The position numbers and the translations under genes were made by a program. DNA of 64,000 bases, from NCBI GenBank assembly GCA_016712715.1, contig JADJQM010000002.1, forward strand, positions 868,001 to 932,000, given 5' to 3'. A model generated the notes under the pieces. It saw nothing but the letters and a program-made list of their open reading frames with translations, was not told where the DNA came from and made no database searches. This document shows positions 28,992 to 37,582 of this stretch, one piece after another; position 1 is the stretch's first letter; each line of letters opens with the position of its first letter. The DNA is from Rhodospirillaceae bacterium. GTDB taxonomy: Bacteria > Pseudomonadota > Alphaproteobacteria > Dongiales > Dongiaceae.

Positions 28992-29480
28992 ATGCATACA
29001 TCATCGTATGCGAATGAGCTTCTCGCACCGCCAGTGGCGGCCATCTGGCTCGAGGCCGCAGCGGAGATCCAGGAATTCTGCGCGCATTGGGACCGCTCCC
29101 GGGCCGGCCGGCCGATGCCCCGGCGTGGCGATATCGACTTTGCCGAGATAGCCGGTGCCTTTGCCGGTGTGCTGCTGGCGGAACGGTTACCGGGCAGCGA
29201 AGGCCCGGCAACCTACCGCTATCTCCCGATCGATACGCTGGAGGACAAGGAGCATGCGGGGATCGACCCGGCTCTGTTCCAGCATATTCCGATCAGCGGC
29301 TGCCACACTGCGACCGAGACGGGGGCGCCACATCTCGAACAACACAGCCTGTTATCGGGTGACGGCGTCCTGCTCGATTACGATATCATCTTCCTCCCGC
29401 TGGCTGCCGCCGGCGGATCGGATGCTGATGTCGTCGAGGGGCTGCTGGTCTTCGCGGTCGAATTGCTGCCGGTCGCCTAG
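28992..29480 (+). CDS. PAS_5-type domain protein
   Basis: A 162-residue protein. The stretch FCAHWDRSRAGRPMPRRGDIDFAEI resembles the start of PAS_5 (W-x-x-x-R-x-G-R-x-x-P-x-R-x-D-I-D), a small sensor-like domain frequent in Rhodospirillales and Rhizobiales; TYRYLPIDTLED and LLDYDIIFLPLA fit later strands. No effector domain is attached, and the ligand is unknown. The ATG has AAGGA 9 bases upstream. Confidence 0.6.
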   Translation: MHTSSYANELLAPPVAAIWLEAAAEIQEFCAHWDRSRAGRPMPRRGDIDFAEIAGAFAGVLLAERLPGSEGPATYRYLPIDTLEDKEHAGIDPALFQHIPISGCHTATETGAPHLEQHSLLSGDGVLLDYDIIFLPLAAAGGSDADVVEGLLVFAVELLPVA

Positions 29481-29561
29481 GTCCTGCGCAATGGAACGGG
29501 TGCCGGGGGTCCGGTTGCGCTATACCGGCTCACATCAACCCGGATGGGACCGCTTCGCCGT

Positions 29562-29864
29562 ATGACGGATGTCGCCACGTCACCTTGCCAGACCTGTGGC
29601 GCCTGCTGCGCCTATGACAAGAGCTGGCCCCGCTTCTCGCTCGAGGCCGAGGAAGACCTCGCCCTCATTCCGGAGGCGCTGGTCGCACTCGACAAGAGCG
29701 GCATGCGCTGTGAGGAGAACCGCTGCGCGGCACTGGGTGGCGAGATCGGTGTCGCCACCGCCTGCACGATCTATGGCCTGCGCCCGGATGTCTGCCGCGC
29801 CTGCCAGCCGGGTGATGCCGAATGCAACATCGCCCGCGCACATTACGGCTTCGCGCCGATCTAG
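29562..29864 (+). CDS. YkgJ family cysteine cluster protein
   Basis: A 100-residue protein with the cysteine pattern CQTCGACC near the N-terminus, CEENRCAAL in the middle, and CTIYGLRPDVCRACQPGDAEC near the end. The family is predicted to bind zinc or iron-sulfur clusters. The ATG at 29562 is used; an in-frame start six codons earlier also exists. Confidence 0.82.
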   Translation: MTDVATSPCQTCGACCAYDKSWPRFSLEAEEDLALIPEALVALDKSGMRCEENRCAALGGEIGVATACTIYGLRPDVCRACQPGDAECNIARAHYGFAPI

Positions 29865-29879
29865 CGGCGGCCGCCTGCT

Positions 29880-30620
29880 TTAGTGGGCGAGGTTGAAGAC
29901 CGTTTGCGCCCGCCCGAGATCGAGCAATTCGCTTTGCAGGCCCTGAAGGCGGCCCTGGAATGCTGTCAGCATGACGATGGCGCCGCGGAAGTTGCTGCCT
30001 AATATCTTCGCCCGGCGCTGCAAGTCCATGCTCCAGAAATCCAGGAAGTCCTCATGGTCGAGGGCCAATGGATCGGGCAGGGCTGCGAGGATCGCGGCGC
30101 GTTCGGCGCTCCCAAGCGCAGGATCCACCATGATCAGGATCGCATTGCCCGGCCAATCCGCGGCCGTAACGATCCGATCCGGCTTGCCGAAACTCCCTTC
30201 CACCATCTGCATCACCTGGGCAATCCCGGTTTCGTCGGCAGCGCCTTCAAGCGGCTTGCGCGTGCGGATCCAGAAGAGCCGGTGCTGATCGGCGGCGCTG
30301 GAAAAATAGAGATCCATCTGCTCGTGGCGGGAATCGCTCTCGACCGCCTGGTTTGCATCCCCTTCGGCAAGCTTGCCGCCCACCTTCAAGGTCGAATGAA
30401 TGTGATAGCTCGGCCATTCGGTGAGCACGCTGTACATCAGTCGGTCGTGCAGCTTCTCCTGGTAGATGCCCTCCAGGAATTCACCGTTCAGCGCGTCATC
30501 GAGCGGCATGTCGAGAGGAATATTGTTGATGCGCCAGCGCGTGGCGCCGTCGTCGGCGTGCGCCGGCACATTGCTGGCGATGCACAGGGCGATCAACAAG
30601 CAGGCGAGATGGCGCAGCAT
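29880..30620 (-). CDS. exported protein of unknown function
   Basis: A 246-residue protein with a clear signal peptide (MLRHLACLLIALCIASNVPAHA, cut after AHA). The mature part has no motif I recognise; it is mixed alpha/beta with a conserved-looking WRINNIPLDMPLDDAL start. Its ATG overlaps the TGA of the upstream LysR-type gene by one base (TGATG), so the two are co-translated. Confidence 0.65.
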   Translation of the reverse strand: MLRHLACLLIALCIASNVPAHADDGATRWRINNIPLDMPLDDALNGEFLEGIYQEKLHDRLMYSVLTEWPSYHIHSTLKVGGKLAEGDANQAVESDSRHEQMDLYFSSAADQHRLFWIRTRKPLEGAADETGIAQVMQMVEGSFGKPDRIVTAADWPGNAILIMVDPALGSAERAAILAALPDPLALDHEDFLDFWSMDLQRRAKILGSNFRGAIVMLTAFQGRLQGLQSELLDLGRAQTVFNLAH

Positions 30621-31576
30621 CAGACGGCGCCCTCGCTCCGGGCAATGCCGGGTTTGGCGGCAGCCCCGATCTTCTTGTCGCGGAAGGTGGACATCTGGCC
30701 CAGGATCCAGTCGCGGAAGGCCTTCACCTTGGCCTGGCGCAGGGCGCCCTTGCCATAGATGAGATAATAGCCGGTCTCCAGCAGGACGGTCTGCGGGAAG
30801 GGCTGCACCAATCGCCCGTTCCGCAAATCGTCGCCGGCCAGCATGGTATTGCCGAGCGCGATGCCCAGCCCGTCGATCGCCGCCTGGATCATCAGATTGG
30901 AATAGTTGAAGGTCAGGTTGGTCTTGAGTTCAAGGTCGGGAACGCCGGCGGCAGCCAGCCAGCGCGGCCAGAAATCGAACTGCGCGCGCCGCCAATCCAT
31001 ATCGGAGATGAGCGAGAAGCGGGCAAGATCGCGCGGTTCCTTCAGCGGCTGTGCGCCATCCAGGATGCTGGGCGCGCAAACCGGGAATACTTCGTCCTGC
31101 AACAGCAGTTCCGCCTCGACCCCGGCCCATTGGCCGCGGCCATAGCGGATACCGATATCGACATCGCCTTCGCCGACGGGATCGAGCCGGTCGGTGGCGG
31201 AGATGCGAACCTCGATCTCCGGGTGGCGGGCCTGGAAATCATAGAGCCGCGGCACCAGCCATTTCGAGGCGAGGGAAGGAAGCGCGCTGACCGTGAGCGG
31301 GCCACCGCCCGGGAAGAGCCGCATCTCGGCCGATGCCTCGGCCAATTGATGAAAGGCGGCGCGGACCGGGGGCAGATACCGCCTCCCGGCTTCGGTGAGA
31401 CTGAGGGAGCGGGCGCCGCGATCGAACAGGCTGATCCCCAGCCATTCCTCCAGCGCCTTGATCTGATGGCTGATGGCGCTGTGGGTGACGCTCAGCTCAT
31501 CGGCGGCCTTGGTGAAGCTCAGATGGCGCGCGGCACATTCGAAATATCGCACGGCTTTCAAGGGCGGCAGGCGCAT
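30620..31576 (-). CDS. GcvA-like LysR family regulator
   Basis: A 318-residue LysR-type protein of the GcvA subgroup: LPPLKAVRYFECAARHLSFTKAADELSVTHSAISHQIKALEEWLG (HTH, about 3-50) and LFDRGARSLSLTEAGRRY. The effector domain starts with LTVSALPSLASKWLVPRL. GcvA-type proteins control diverse targets and are often divergent from them. Here the divergent partner is the DUF1127 gene at 31729; the immediate downstream gene is a secreted unknown. Confidence 0.9.
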   Translation of the reverse strand: MRLPPLKAVRYFECAARHLSFTKAADELSVTHSAISHQIKALEEWLGISLFDRGARSLSLTEAGRRYLPPVRAAFHQLAEASAEMRLFPGGGPLTVSALPSLASKWLVPRLYDFQARHPEIEVRISATDRLDPVGEGDVDIGIRYGRGQWAGVEAELLLQDEVFPVCAPSILDGAQPLKEPRDLARFSLISDMDWRRAQFDFWPRWLAAAGVPDLELKTNLTFNYSNLMIQAAIDGLGIALGNTMLAGDDLRNGRLVQPFPQTVLLETGYYLIYGKGALRQAKVKAFRDWILGQMSTFRDKKIGAAAKPGIARSEGAV

Positions 31577-31617
31577 CGCGGGACTTCCTCAATGGAATCA
31601 ATATCAAGCCGTTCTGG

Positions 31618-31634
31618 TGTTACGCAGGCTAACA
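31618..31634. promoter_or_regulatory. LysR-type box between the GcvA-like gene and DUF1127 gene
   Basis: TGTTA (31618-31622), a 7-base centre and TAACA (31630-31634) form a perfect inverted repeat containing T-N11-A. Flanking GTTCTG and GAAC extend it partly. It lies 42 bases upstream of the regulator start within the 152-base divergent region. Confidence 0.5.
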
Positions 31635-31728
31635 GAACAAGTTAGAAACGGTCGTTTGTACCCGCAGCAATGCAAGCATAATCTCTGACCAACGGCAATG
31701 GTGCCGGTTAGTTAAATGTGAGGATACA

Positions 31729-31986
31729 ATGACTCAGATCAGCCTCTTCGCCGGGTCGCAGGCGTCTTCGCAGGGCGCTTCCCACCAGTTCGGCCGAGCC
31801 TATCACGCGACCAAATTTGTGCCCACCAGCCGACTCGGCGGTCTTGTCGTCGCCTTCTTCGAGTGGCAGGAGCGCCATCGGTCCCGCCGCGACCTGATGC
31901 GCCTCTCCGATTACCAGCTCAAGGATATCGGTCTGTCGCGCCTGGATGCCGAGGAAGAATACAGCAAGCCCTTCTGGCGTGGGTAA
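31729..31986 (+). CDS. DUF1127 domain small protein
   Basis: An 85-residue protein ending in the DUF1127 motif: WQERHRSRRDLMRLSDYQLKDIGLSRLDAEEE. DUF1127 proteins of Alphaproteobacteria are small, arginine-rich and in some species affect RNA turnover and phosphate or stress responses. GAGGAT lies 6 bases before the ATG. Its promoter region is shared with a GcvA-like regulator. Confidence 0.87.
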   Translation: MTQISLFAGSQASSQGASHQFGRAYHATKFVPTSRLGGLVVAFFEWQERHRSRRDLMRLSDYQLKDIGLSRLDAEEEYSKPFWRG

Positions 31987-32114
31987 TGGCCTTGCCCGCC
32001 GCGCCGGATTTGGGCTGGACCCAGTTTGCGATTGCTACCTTCGTTCCTCCCCATCACGGCGCTCTCGCCGGTGATCGGGGATGGAACATTGTGAAGGGCG
32101 GTCACGCCGCCCTT

Positions 32115-32139
32115 GGGCATCCGACCCCGGATGCCCTTT
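32115..32139 (+). terminator. hairpin after the DUF1127 gene
   Basis: GGGCATCCG (32115-32123) pairs perfectly with CGGATGCCC (32128-32136) over a 4-base loop ACCC, followed by TTT. It lies 128 bases after the DUF1127 stop in a 263-base gap with no other feature and before the DinB gene. The short T run makes it a likely but not ideal terminator. Confidence 0.55.
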
Positions 32140-32249
32140 GGGCCAACTCCCCCCTTGGCCCTGCCCTGGATGACTAGGCCGCCGGTCCGAAGATCTCCCT
32201 GATCGTTCGGACCGGTGGCGCATTTTTTTGGACAGGCTAGAATCACCTG

Positions 32250-32753
32250 ATGAAAGACTATTTCGCCAGCCTCGCCCGCTACAATCAATGGGCCAATCGG
32301 CGCATCTATGGTGCCGTGGGCGAGTTGTCGCCGGCAGAAATCGACGCACCGCGCATCGGCTTCTTTCCGTCGCTGCTCAAGACATTCAACCACCTGATTG
32401 TCGCCGATCGCATCTGGCTGAGCCGCCTCACCGGCATTGCGGATCCCGAGATGCGGGCACTGGACCAGATCGTGGCAGCGGAATTTGCTGCCCTGACGAC
32501 GGCCCGCGCGGCACTCGACCAGCGCATCATCGCCTTCGTCAACGACATGCCGCCTTCGCAACTGTCCGAGGTGCTCTCCTACCGGACCGTCGCCGGCATC
32601 GCGCACGAAACGCCAATAACCCTGGTGCTGGGGCATATGTTCAATCACCAGACCCATCATCGTGGGCAGGCGCATGGCATGCTTTCGGGCACGAGGGTGC
32701 CGCCACCCTCGCTTGATCTCATCGCATTTCTCCGAGAGGAAGGATCGCTTTAG
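32250..32753 (+). CDS. DinB family protein
   Basis: A 167-residue four-helix DinB/YfiT-like protein. N-terminus YFASLARYNQWANRRIYGAV is typical. Metal-binding histidines are present: one in FNHLIVADRIWLSRL (about 47) and two in NHQTHHRGQAHGML (about 131-139). Members include thiol transferases and damage-induced proteins; the activity here is not known. Converges with the SAM methyltransferase (4-base overlap). Confidence 0.87.
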   Translation: MKDYFASLARYNQWANRRIYGAVGELSPAEIDAPRIGFFPSLLKTFNHLIVADRIWLSRLTGIADPEMRALDQIVAAEFAALTTARAALDQRIIAFVNDMPPSQLSEVLSYRTVAGIAHETPITLVLGHMFNHQTHHRGQAHGMLSGTRVPPPSLDLIAFLREEGSL

Positions 32754-33373
32754 GCAGCGATCTCCAGCTTGCTCTTGGCCTTGCCATGGCTGCCGGATTT
32801 GACGGCACTGCCGGCCGGGCGCGAATAGCGCCACACGCTGGCGGGCGGCAGGTTCTGAAGCACCCGTTCCTCGACCTCACCGGTGATGCCGAGGCGGCTG
32901 CGCGGCAAGGGCGAAAACAGACCATAGGTGAACTGGATGAACGGCGCGCCCGGCTGCAGCACGGCAAAGGCCTGGGCACCGATGCGGAGCTGAATCGATT
33001 TCTTGAGGCTGAGGAGCGGCAGGCTGGAGACGATCGCCGTGACCGGTTCGACGCCGTGCCGCCGCAGAAGCGAGGGGAGATGCATGGCATCTCCCAGCAG
33101 AATCTTCACGCCGGGAAACCGGTCGACCAGATGCTTGTGCAGCATCGGGTCGCGCTCCACCACGATCAGCCGCTCCGGTGCAACACCCGCGGCCAGAATG
33201 GCACGGGTGACGGCACCGGTGCCGCCACCCAGTTCGACCACATAGCCGAGACCGTTCTTGGGCACCTGGCGCGCCATGGCGGCCGCCAGTTCCGGGCTCG
33301 ACACCGTGACGGCGCCGATGCTGCGCGGGTTCTTCAGCCACAATTTGAACAGCAGACGGGAATCTTTAAGCAT
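32750..33373 (-). CDS. SAM-dependent methyltransferase, PmtA-like
   Basis: A 207-residue class I methyltransferase with motif I VVELGGGTGAVT (about 44-55), the acidic loop VERD, and ILLGDAMHLP. KNPRSIGAVTVSSPELAAAMA at the N-terminus resembles bacterial phospholipid N-methyltransferases (PmtA), which convert phosphatidylethanolamine to choline lipids; an rRNA-dimethylase-like relative is the alternative. The ATG at 33373 is chosen because the family N-terminus starts there. Confidence 0.72.
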   Translation of the reverse strand: MLKDSRLLFKLWLKNPRSIGAVTVSSPELAAAMARQVPKNGLGYVVELGGGTGAVTRAILAAGVAPERLIVVERDPMLHKHLVDRFPGVKILLGDAMHLPSLLRRHGVEPVTAIVSSLPLLSLKKSIQLRIGAQAFAVLQPGAPFIQFTYGLFSPLPRSRLGITGEVEERVLQNLPPASVWRYSRPAGSAVKSGSHGKAKSKLEIAA

Positions 33374-33500
33374 CGCTATGCGTGATCGTTTCTTGAAGGC
33401 CCTTGGACAATAGGGCCAATCTGTCACTTCAACGCCCTGACGGCAATCGGCTTCGGCCAACGTCACAGGTAAATCGGGCCAATCGCGCGCCCTCTACCCT

Positions 33501-34475
33501 TCAGGGTGTCAGCACGATCTTGCCCGCCGACCGACGACCCAGGAGGGTTTCGAACCCCTCCCGCCAGGCGCCCAGAGGCAGTGTATGGGAGACATGCGGA
33601 CGCAACTGGCCGTTTTGCACCATCCGAGCCAGCGCAAGGAAGCTGTCAGCCAGCAGGTCCGGCGCCTCGCGCCAATAAAAACCCCAATAAAAACCAAGGA
33701 CGTCGACATTCTTGACCAGCAGAATGTTGGCGGGAATCTGCTGCACCTTGCCGGCAGCGAAGCCGATCACCACCAGCCGCGCATTCCAGGCCACGGCCCG
33801 GAGCGAGGCCTCGAAGATATCACCCCCCACCGGGTCATAGACCACATCGACTCCGCGCCCAGCGGTCAGGGCCTTCACGCGCTCGCGGACATCCTCGACC
33901 TTGTAGTCGATCAGCTCGTCGGCGCCGTGGGCCGCCGCGATCGCGCATTTGTCGGCCCCGCCCGCCGTGGCGATGACCCGGGCACCCAATGCCTTGCCGA
34001 TCTCGACCGCCGTCAGGCCAACCCCGCCCGCGGCGCCATGGACCAGCAGCGTTTCGCCCTTCTGCAGCCGCGCCTTCCAGACCAGGGCGCCATAGGAAGT
34101 GCCGTAGGCAATCGGAAAGCCCGCGGCCTCATGAAAATCCAGTCCGTCCGGGATGGGAAAGACATCGGCCCGGCGGGCCGTCGCGAAGGTGGCAAAGGCG
34201 CCATGATCGACCACGGCCATCACGCGCTGCCCGATGGCGAGCCCATCGGCCCCGGCACCCAGCCCAGCCACAACGCCCGCCAGTTCCAGCCCCGGCACAA
34301 AGGGCGGTTCTGGTTTCACCTGGTACTTGCCGGCGACCATCAGCGAATCAGCGAAGTTCATGCCGGCCGCCTTGACCTCGATCAGGACCTCGCCAGGACC
34401 CGCCTGGGGCGACGGCATCTCGCCGAGCCGCAGATTCTCATAACCGTCGGGCTGATCGCAAATGAGGGCCTGCAT
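33501..34475 (-). CDS. NADPH:quinone oxidoreductase family protein
   Basis: A 324-residue zinc-free medium-chain dehydrogenase of the QOR type. GroES-like N-domain (PGEVLIEVKAAGMNFADSLMVAGKY), then a Rossmann domain with LLVHGAAGGVGLTAVEIGKALGARVIATAGG (about 139-170) and VYDPVGGD. No structural-zinc cysteines. It uses NADPH for quinones or enones. A single gene preceded (minus strand) by a hairpin. Confidence 0.9.
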   Translation of the reverse strand: MQALICDQPDGYENLRLGEMPSPQAGPGEVLIEVKAAGMNFADSLMVAGKYQVKPEPPFVPGLELAGVVAGLGAGADGLAIGQRVMAVVDHGAFATFATARRADVFPIPDGLDFHEAAGFPIAYGTSYGALVWKARLQKGETLLVHGAAGGVGLTAVEIGKALGARVIATAGGADKCAIAAAHGADELIDYKVEDVRERVKALTAGRGVDVVYDPVGGDIFEASLRAVAWNARLVVIGFAAGKVQQIPANILLVKNVDVLGFYWGFYWREAPDLLADSFLALARMVQNGQLRPHVSHTLPLGAWREGFETLLGRRSAGKIVLTP

Positions 34476-34560
34476 GAATCTTTCCTTCCGTTCCGCGGCC
34501 GGAATGTCGCGGCCGGCACGAAAGGATATAACGGCTGTTGCAGGTCCGGCAAAGCAGATC

Positions 34561-34586
34561 GGGAAGGGCGCTTGCTTGCCCTTCCC
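34561..34586 (-). terminator. GC-rich hairpin downstream of the PXPV-type gene
   Basis: GGGAAGGGC (34561-34569) pairs perfectly with GCCCTTCCC (34578-34586) over an 8-base loop. It lies 24 bases after the stop of the small exported protein, and 86 bases before the oxidoreductase ATG. A U-tract is lacking, so terminator function is probable rather than certain. Confidence 0.5.
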
Positions 34587-34610
34587 GTCGCATCCAAGGG
34601 AAATGCCGGT

Positions 34611-34931
34611 TCAGTCGAACAGCGGCACGACAATGTTGATCGATGGCCGTTGATAGATCACCGGTGCTGGTTCGTAATAGACCGGTGCCGGCTGTACATA
34701 GACCCGCTCGCGGACAACAACCGGACGTGGCTGCACATAGATCACATCCGGGCCATCATAATAGCGCACCTCGTCATAGCGATGATCGTGACCATGGTGC
34801 TTGCCGTGGTCATGCTGCCAGTTCTTGTGCTTGCGATCGGCCAGCGCCGGCGAAGCCGATGCCACAGCCAATCCCGCTGCCACCAGCAGTCCAACGGCCA
34901 TGCGCGATCGTGTCGCCTTGATGATAGTCAT
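34611..34931 (-). CDS. small exported histidine- and proline-rich protein
   Basis: A 106-residue protein: signal peptide (about 1-31, ASPALA), then a His-rich stretch (KNWQHDHGKHHGHDHRYDE, about 34-52) that could bind metal, then a Pro/Val/Tyr region with P-x-P-V-like repeats (YVQPRPVVVRERVYVQPAP). The ATG at 34931 has AAGGAG 8 bases upstream. Proteins like this are common in Alphaproteobacteria and of unknown function. Confidence 0.78.
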   Translation of the reverse strand: MTIIKATRSRMAVGLLVAAGLAVASASPALADRKHKNWQHDHGKHHGHDHRYDEVRYYDGPDVIYVQPRPVVVRERVYVQPAPVYYEPAPVIYQRPSINIVVPLFD

Positions 34932-35086
34932 GTCCCCGCTCCTTGAGGTCATTTGTCGACAGGGAGCCTTTGCCGCCTGTCGACAATAATCATACGGTTC
35001 GGAGTCAAGGCCGACTTGTGAGGTCTCTGTGGCAGGCGCCGTGACGCCTTCACATTCCGGTGAGCCGCAGCGAGCCCAATACCATG

Positions 35087-36361
35087 TCAGATCTTCTCCA
35101 GCGCCTCGGCGAGATCGGCAATGAGGTCGTCGGGATTCTCCAGGCCGACCGAGACGCGGATCAGGCTGTCGGTGACACCGACCTTGTCGCGAATCTCCTT
35201 GGCGACGCCGGAATGTGTGGTGGAGGCGGGATGCGAGATCAGCGATTCGGTACCGCCGAGACTGACGGCGAGCGTAAAGAGATGAAGGTCGTTGACGAAA
35301 CGGAAGGCTCCCTCCTGGCCGCTCTTCAGGGTGAAGGAAAAGGTCGAACCACCAGCCTGCGCCGTCCTCTTGTAGACGCGTTGATAGCTGCCGTGATCGA
35401 TGAGGTCGGGGTGATAGACCTGATCGACCTTCGCCTGGTCATGCAGCCAGCGCGCGATCTTCGCAGCACTGTTGCTGGCGCGCTCCATGCGCAGATGCAG
35501 GGTCTCGAGCGAGCGGCCCAGCATCCAGCTGGAATGCGGGTCGAGCTGCATGCCGAAGGCGCTGCGGATCTTCTTGATGGGGACGAGGTCCGCCGCGCGG
35601 CCGATGACGCCACCAGCCACGAGGTCGCTGTGCCCGCCGACATATTTGGTCAGCGAATAGACGATGATATCGGCGCCATGCTGCAACGGCTGCTGGAAGA
35701 TTGGGCCCAGCATGGTGTTGTCGACCACAATCAGCGGCCGCGATCCCTGGCGTTTCTCGATCGCATCGGCAGCTTTGACCATGAGCTCGAAATCGACAAT
35801 GCCGCAGGTGGGATTGGCGGGGGATTCGACATAGATGATCGGCACCTTGGAGCCGGCGGTCTGTGCGACGGCCGCGTTGATCACCTGCTCGTCCAGCCCG
35901 TCCATAAAGCCGACAGCCTTCAACCCGAACGGTGCCAAGGTGCCCACCAGCAAAGTTTCGGTGCCGCCATAGAGCGGCTGGCTGTGGAGGATCGTGTCGC
36001 CCGGCCGCGCGAAGGCCAGGATCGATGCCGTGATGGCTGCCATGCCGCTGGCAAACATCAGGGCGCCTTCGCCGCCTTCAAGGACGGCCAGCCGTTCTTC
36101 GACAATCTGCAGATTGGGATGATTGAAGCGCGAATAGACGAGGCCTGCATCCTGCGCATTGGGTGGAGTCTTGCGGCCGGCGACATAGTCGAAGAAATCC
36201 TTGCCGTCCTCGGCCGATCTGAAGGCGAAGGTCGAGGTGAGAAAGACCGGTGGCTTCACCGATCCCTCCGACAGGAAAGGATCGTAGCCATAACTGGTCA
36301 TCAAGGTTTCGGGGCTGAGCTTCCGGTTGCCGATCGACCGCTGGCGATAGCTGGATTTCAT
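35087..36361 (-). CDS. Cys/Met metabolism PLP-dependent enzyme (cystathionine gamma-synthase / methionine gamma-lyase family)
   Basis: A 424-residue fold-type I PLP enzyme. It shows YSRFNHPNLQIVEERLAVLEGGE, ALMFASGMAAITA (phosphate-binding), and VYSLTKYVGGHSDLVAGG with the Schiff-base lysine (about 236). QPLYGGTETLL carries the ring-stacking Tyr. The longer N-terminus and the DFFDYVAGRKTPPN insert place it in a CGS-like subgroup common in Alphaproteobacteria. Whether it is a synthase or a lyase cannot be told by eye. Confidence 0.87.
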   Translation of the reverse strand: MKSSYRQRSIGNRKLSPETLMTSYGYDPFLSEGSVKPPVFLTSTFAFRSAEDGKDFFDYVAGRKTPPNAQDAGLVYSRFNHPNLQIVEERLAVLEGGEGALMFASGMAAITASILAFARPGDTILHSQPLYGGTETLLVGTLAPFGLKAVGFMDGLDEQVINAAVAQTAGSKVPIIYVESPANPTCGIVDFELMVKAADAIEKRQGSRPLIVVDNTMLGPIFQQPLQHGADIIVYSLTKYVGGHSDLVAGGVIGRAADLVPIKKIRSAFGMQLDPHSSWMLGRSLETLHLRMERASNSAAKIARWLHDQAKVDQVYHPDLIDHGSYQRVYKRTAQAGGSTFSFTLKSGQEGAFRFVNDLHLFTLAVSLGGTESLISHPASTTHSGVAKEIRDKVGVTDSLIRVSVGLENPDDLIADLAEALEKI

Positions 36362-36443
36362 GACGGGCTCCTCATGAGCGATGAGATGCCGTCATCATGT
36401 CACCCAAAAAGTCGCGAGGAGAAACGATTAATTTGTCGTGCAG

Positions 36444-37511
36444 CTAGAACGGCGCCGTCTCATTGAGGTCGGGTGACGGCTTGATGGAACCCACCGCCGT
36501 CCCGGCCCAGTTCTTGAGGGTCGGCTGCAGCGATTGCTGCAACTGCTCTGCTTGCGCCGCGTCGATGATGCCGAAATGGCGCAGCAACTGGCCCATCACC
36601 AACTCGGCGCCGCGACCATTGCCGTCCTCGACCTTCAGGCAGATGCCGAGGCCCAGTTCCGGCAGCGCACCCATATAGACGCCCTCGGCGCCGGTCTTGA
36701 TGGCGGCCTTGGTGCCGGTCACCTTCATCACCTCGGTGCAGAAACGGCCCGTGCCGGCGACGTACCAGGGCTCGTGCGACATGGCGGTGAGAATCCGCGC
36801 ACAGGCCGCGGCGCGCGCTGGCGACAGATCCTTCGTGTCCGCCATCTTCGCCATGCCGAGCGCATGGTGTCCCACTGGAATGGCGATGGTGGGGATGCCG
36901 CAGCCATCGATGCCGCGCGGGACATGCGACAGATCCTGACCGCACATCTGTTCAAGGATGCCGAGCAGGCGCTGCTGCACGCTATGTTCGTATTGAATGT
37001 AGCCAGCGGTCTTTTCGCCGAGATGAACGGCGGTCGACAGGAACCCGGTATGCTTGCCGGAGCAATTATTGTGCGAGCGTGTCGGCGTGATGCCGCCGCG
37101 CACCATGTCGTGAAGCGCCGGCTCGTAATAGGGAAAGTGCGCGCCGCATTCGAGATCGTCGGCCGACAGGCCGATCTTCGCCAGCCAGGCATTGACGGCC
37201 TCGACATGGCCGGGCTCGCCGCTGTGGGAGGCGCAGGCCAGCGCAATCTCGCGCTCGGTCAGGCCGTATTTGTCGGCGGCGCCCGATTCCACCAGCGGGA
37301 TGGCCAGCAGCGGCTTGATCGACGAGCGGCCATAGATCGGCGTCTCGATATCGCCCCAGGCCTTTACCACGTCGCCATCGGAATCGACCACGGCGGCGAT
37401 GGCGCGGTGGCGGCTCTCCACCATATTGCCGCGCCACACCTCGACCAGGATCGGCGCGTCACCTCGCGGCAGGTCGGCATGGATATGGAGGTGCTGGTGG
37501 GGCTTGCTCAT
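36444..37511 (-). CDS. L-asparaginase, Rhizobium etli AnsA type
   Basis: A 355-residue asparaginase of the pfam06089-like class, unrelated to the E. coli enzymes. The SSIKP motif (about 58-62, S-x-x-K) supplies the catalytic Ser-Lys pair and NNCSGKHTGFL (about 142) the metal-site cysteine of this class; ALACASHSGEPGHVE and GCGIPTIAIP are also typical. It hydrolyses asparagine to aspartate and ammonia. The ATG at 37511 begins a His-containing N-terminus; the open frame extends upstream without family similarity. Confidence 0.87.
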   Translation of the reverse strand: MSKPHQHLHIHADLPRGDAPILVEVWRGNMVESRHRAIAAVVDSDGDVVKAWGDIETPIYGRSSIKPLLAIPLVESGAADKYGLTEREIALACASHSGEPGHVEAVNAWLAKIGLSADDLECGAHFPYYEPALHDMVRGGITPTRSHNNCSGKHTGFLSTAVHLGEKTAGYIQYEHSVQQRLLGILEQMCGQDLSHVPRGIDGCGIPTIAIPVGHHALGMAKMADTKDLSPARAAACARILTAMSHEPWYVAGTGRFCTEVMKVTGTKAAIKTGAEGVYMGALPELGLGICLKVEDGNGRGAELVMGQLLRHFGIIDAAQAEQLQQSLQPTLKNWAGTAVGSIKPSPDLNETAPF

Positions 37512-37582
37512 GGTGGTGGTCTCTCGCGCCAAATCGGTTCGGCGCGCACAATGCCCCTCTCCGCCGATACTGGCAACAAGCG

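Noticed and set aside
33585..34946. 453-residue plus-strand frame opposite the quinone oxidoreductase and the small exported gene
   Set aside because: Shadow of two clear minus-strand genes.
35060..36466. 468-residue plus-strand frame opposite the PLP enzyme
   Set aside because: Shadow; the minus strand carries complete PLP motifs.
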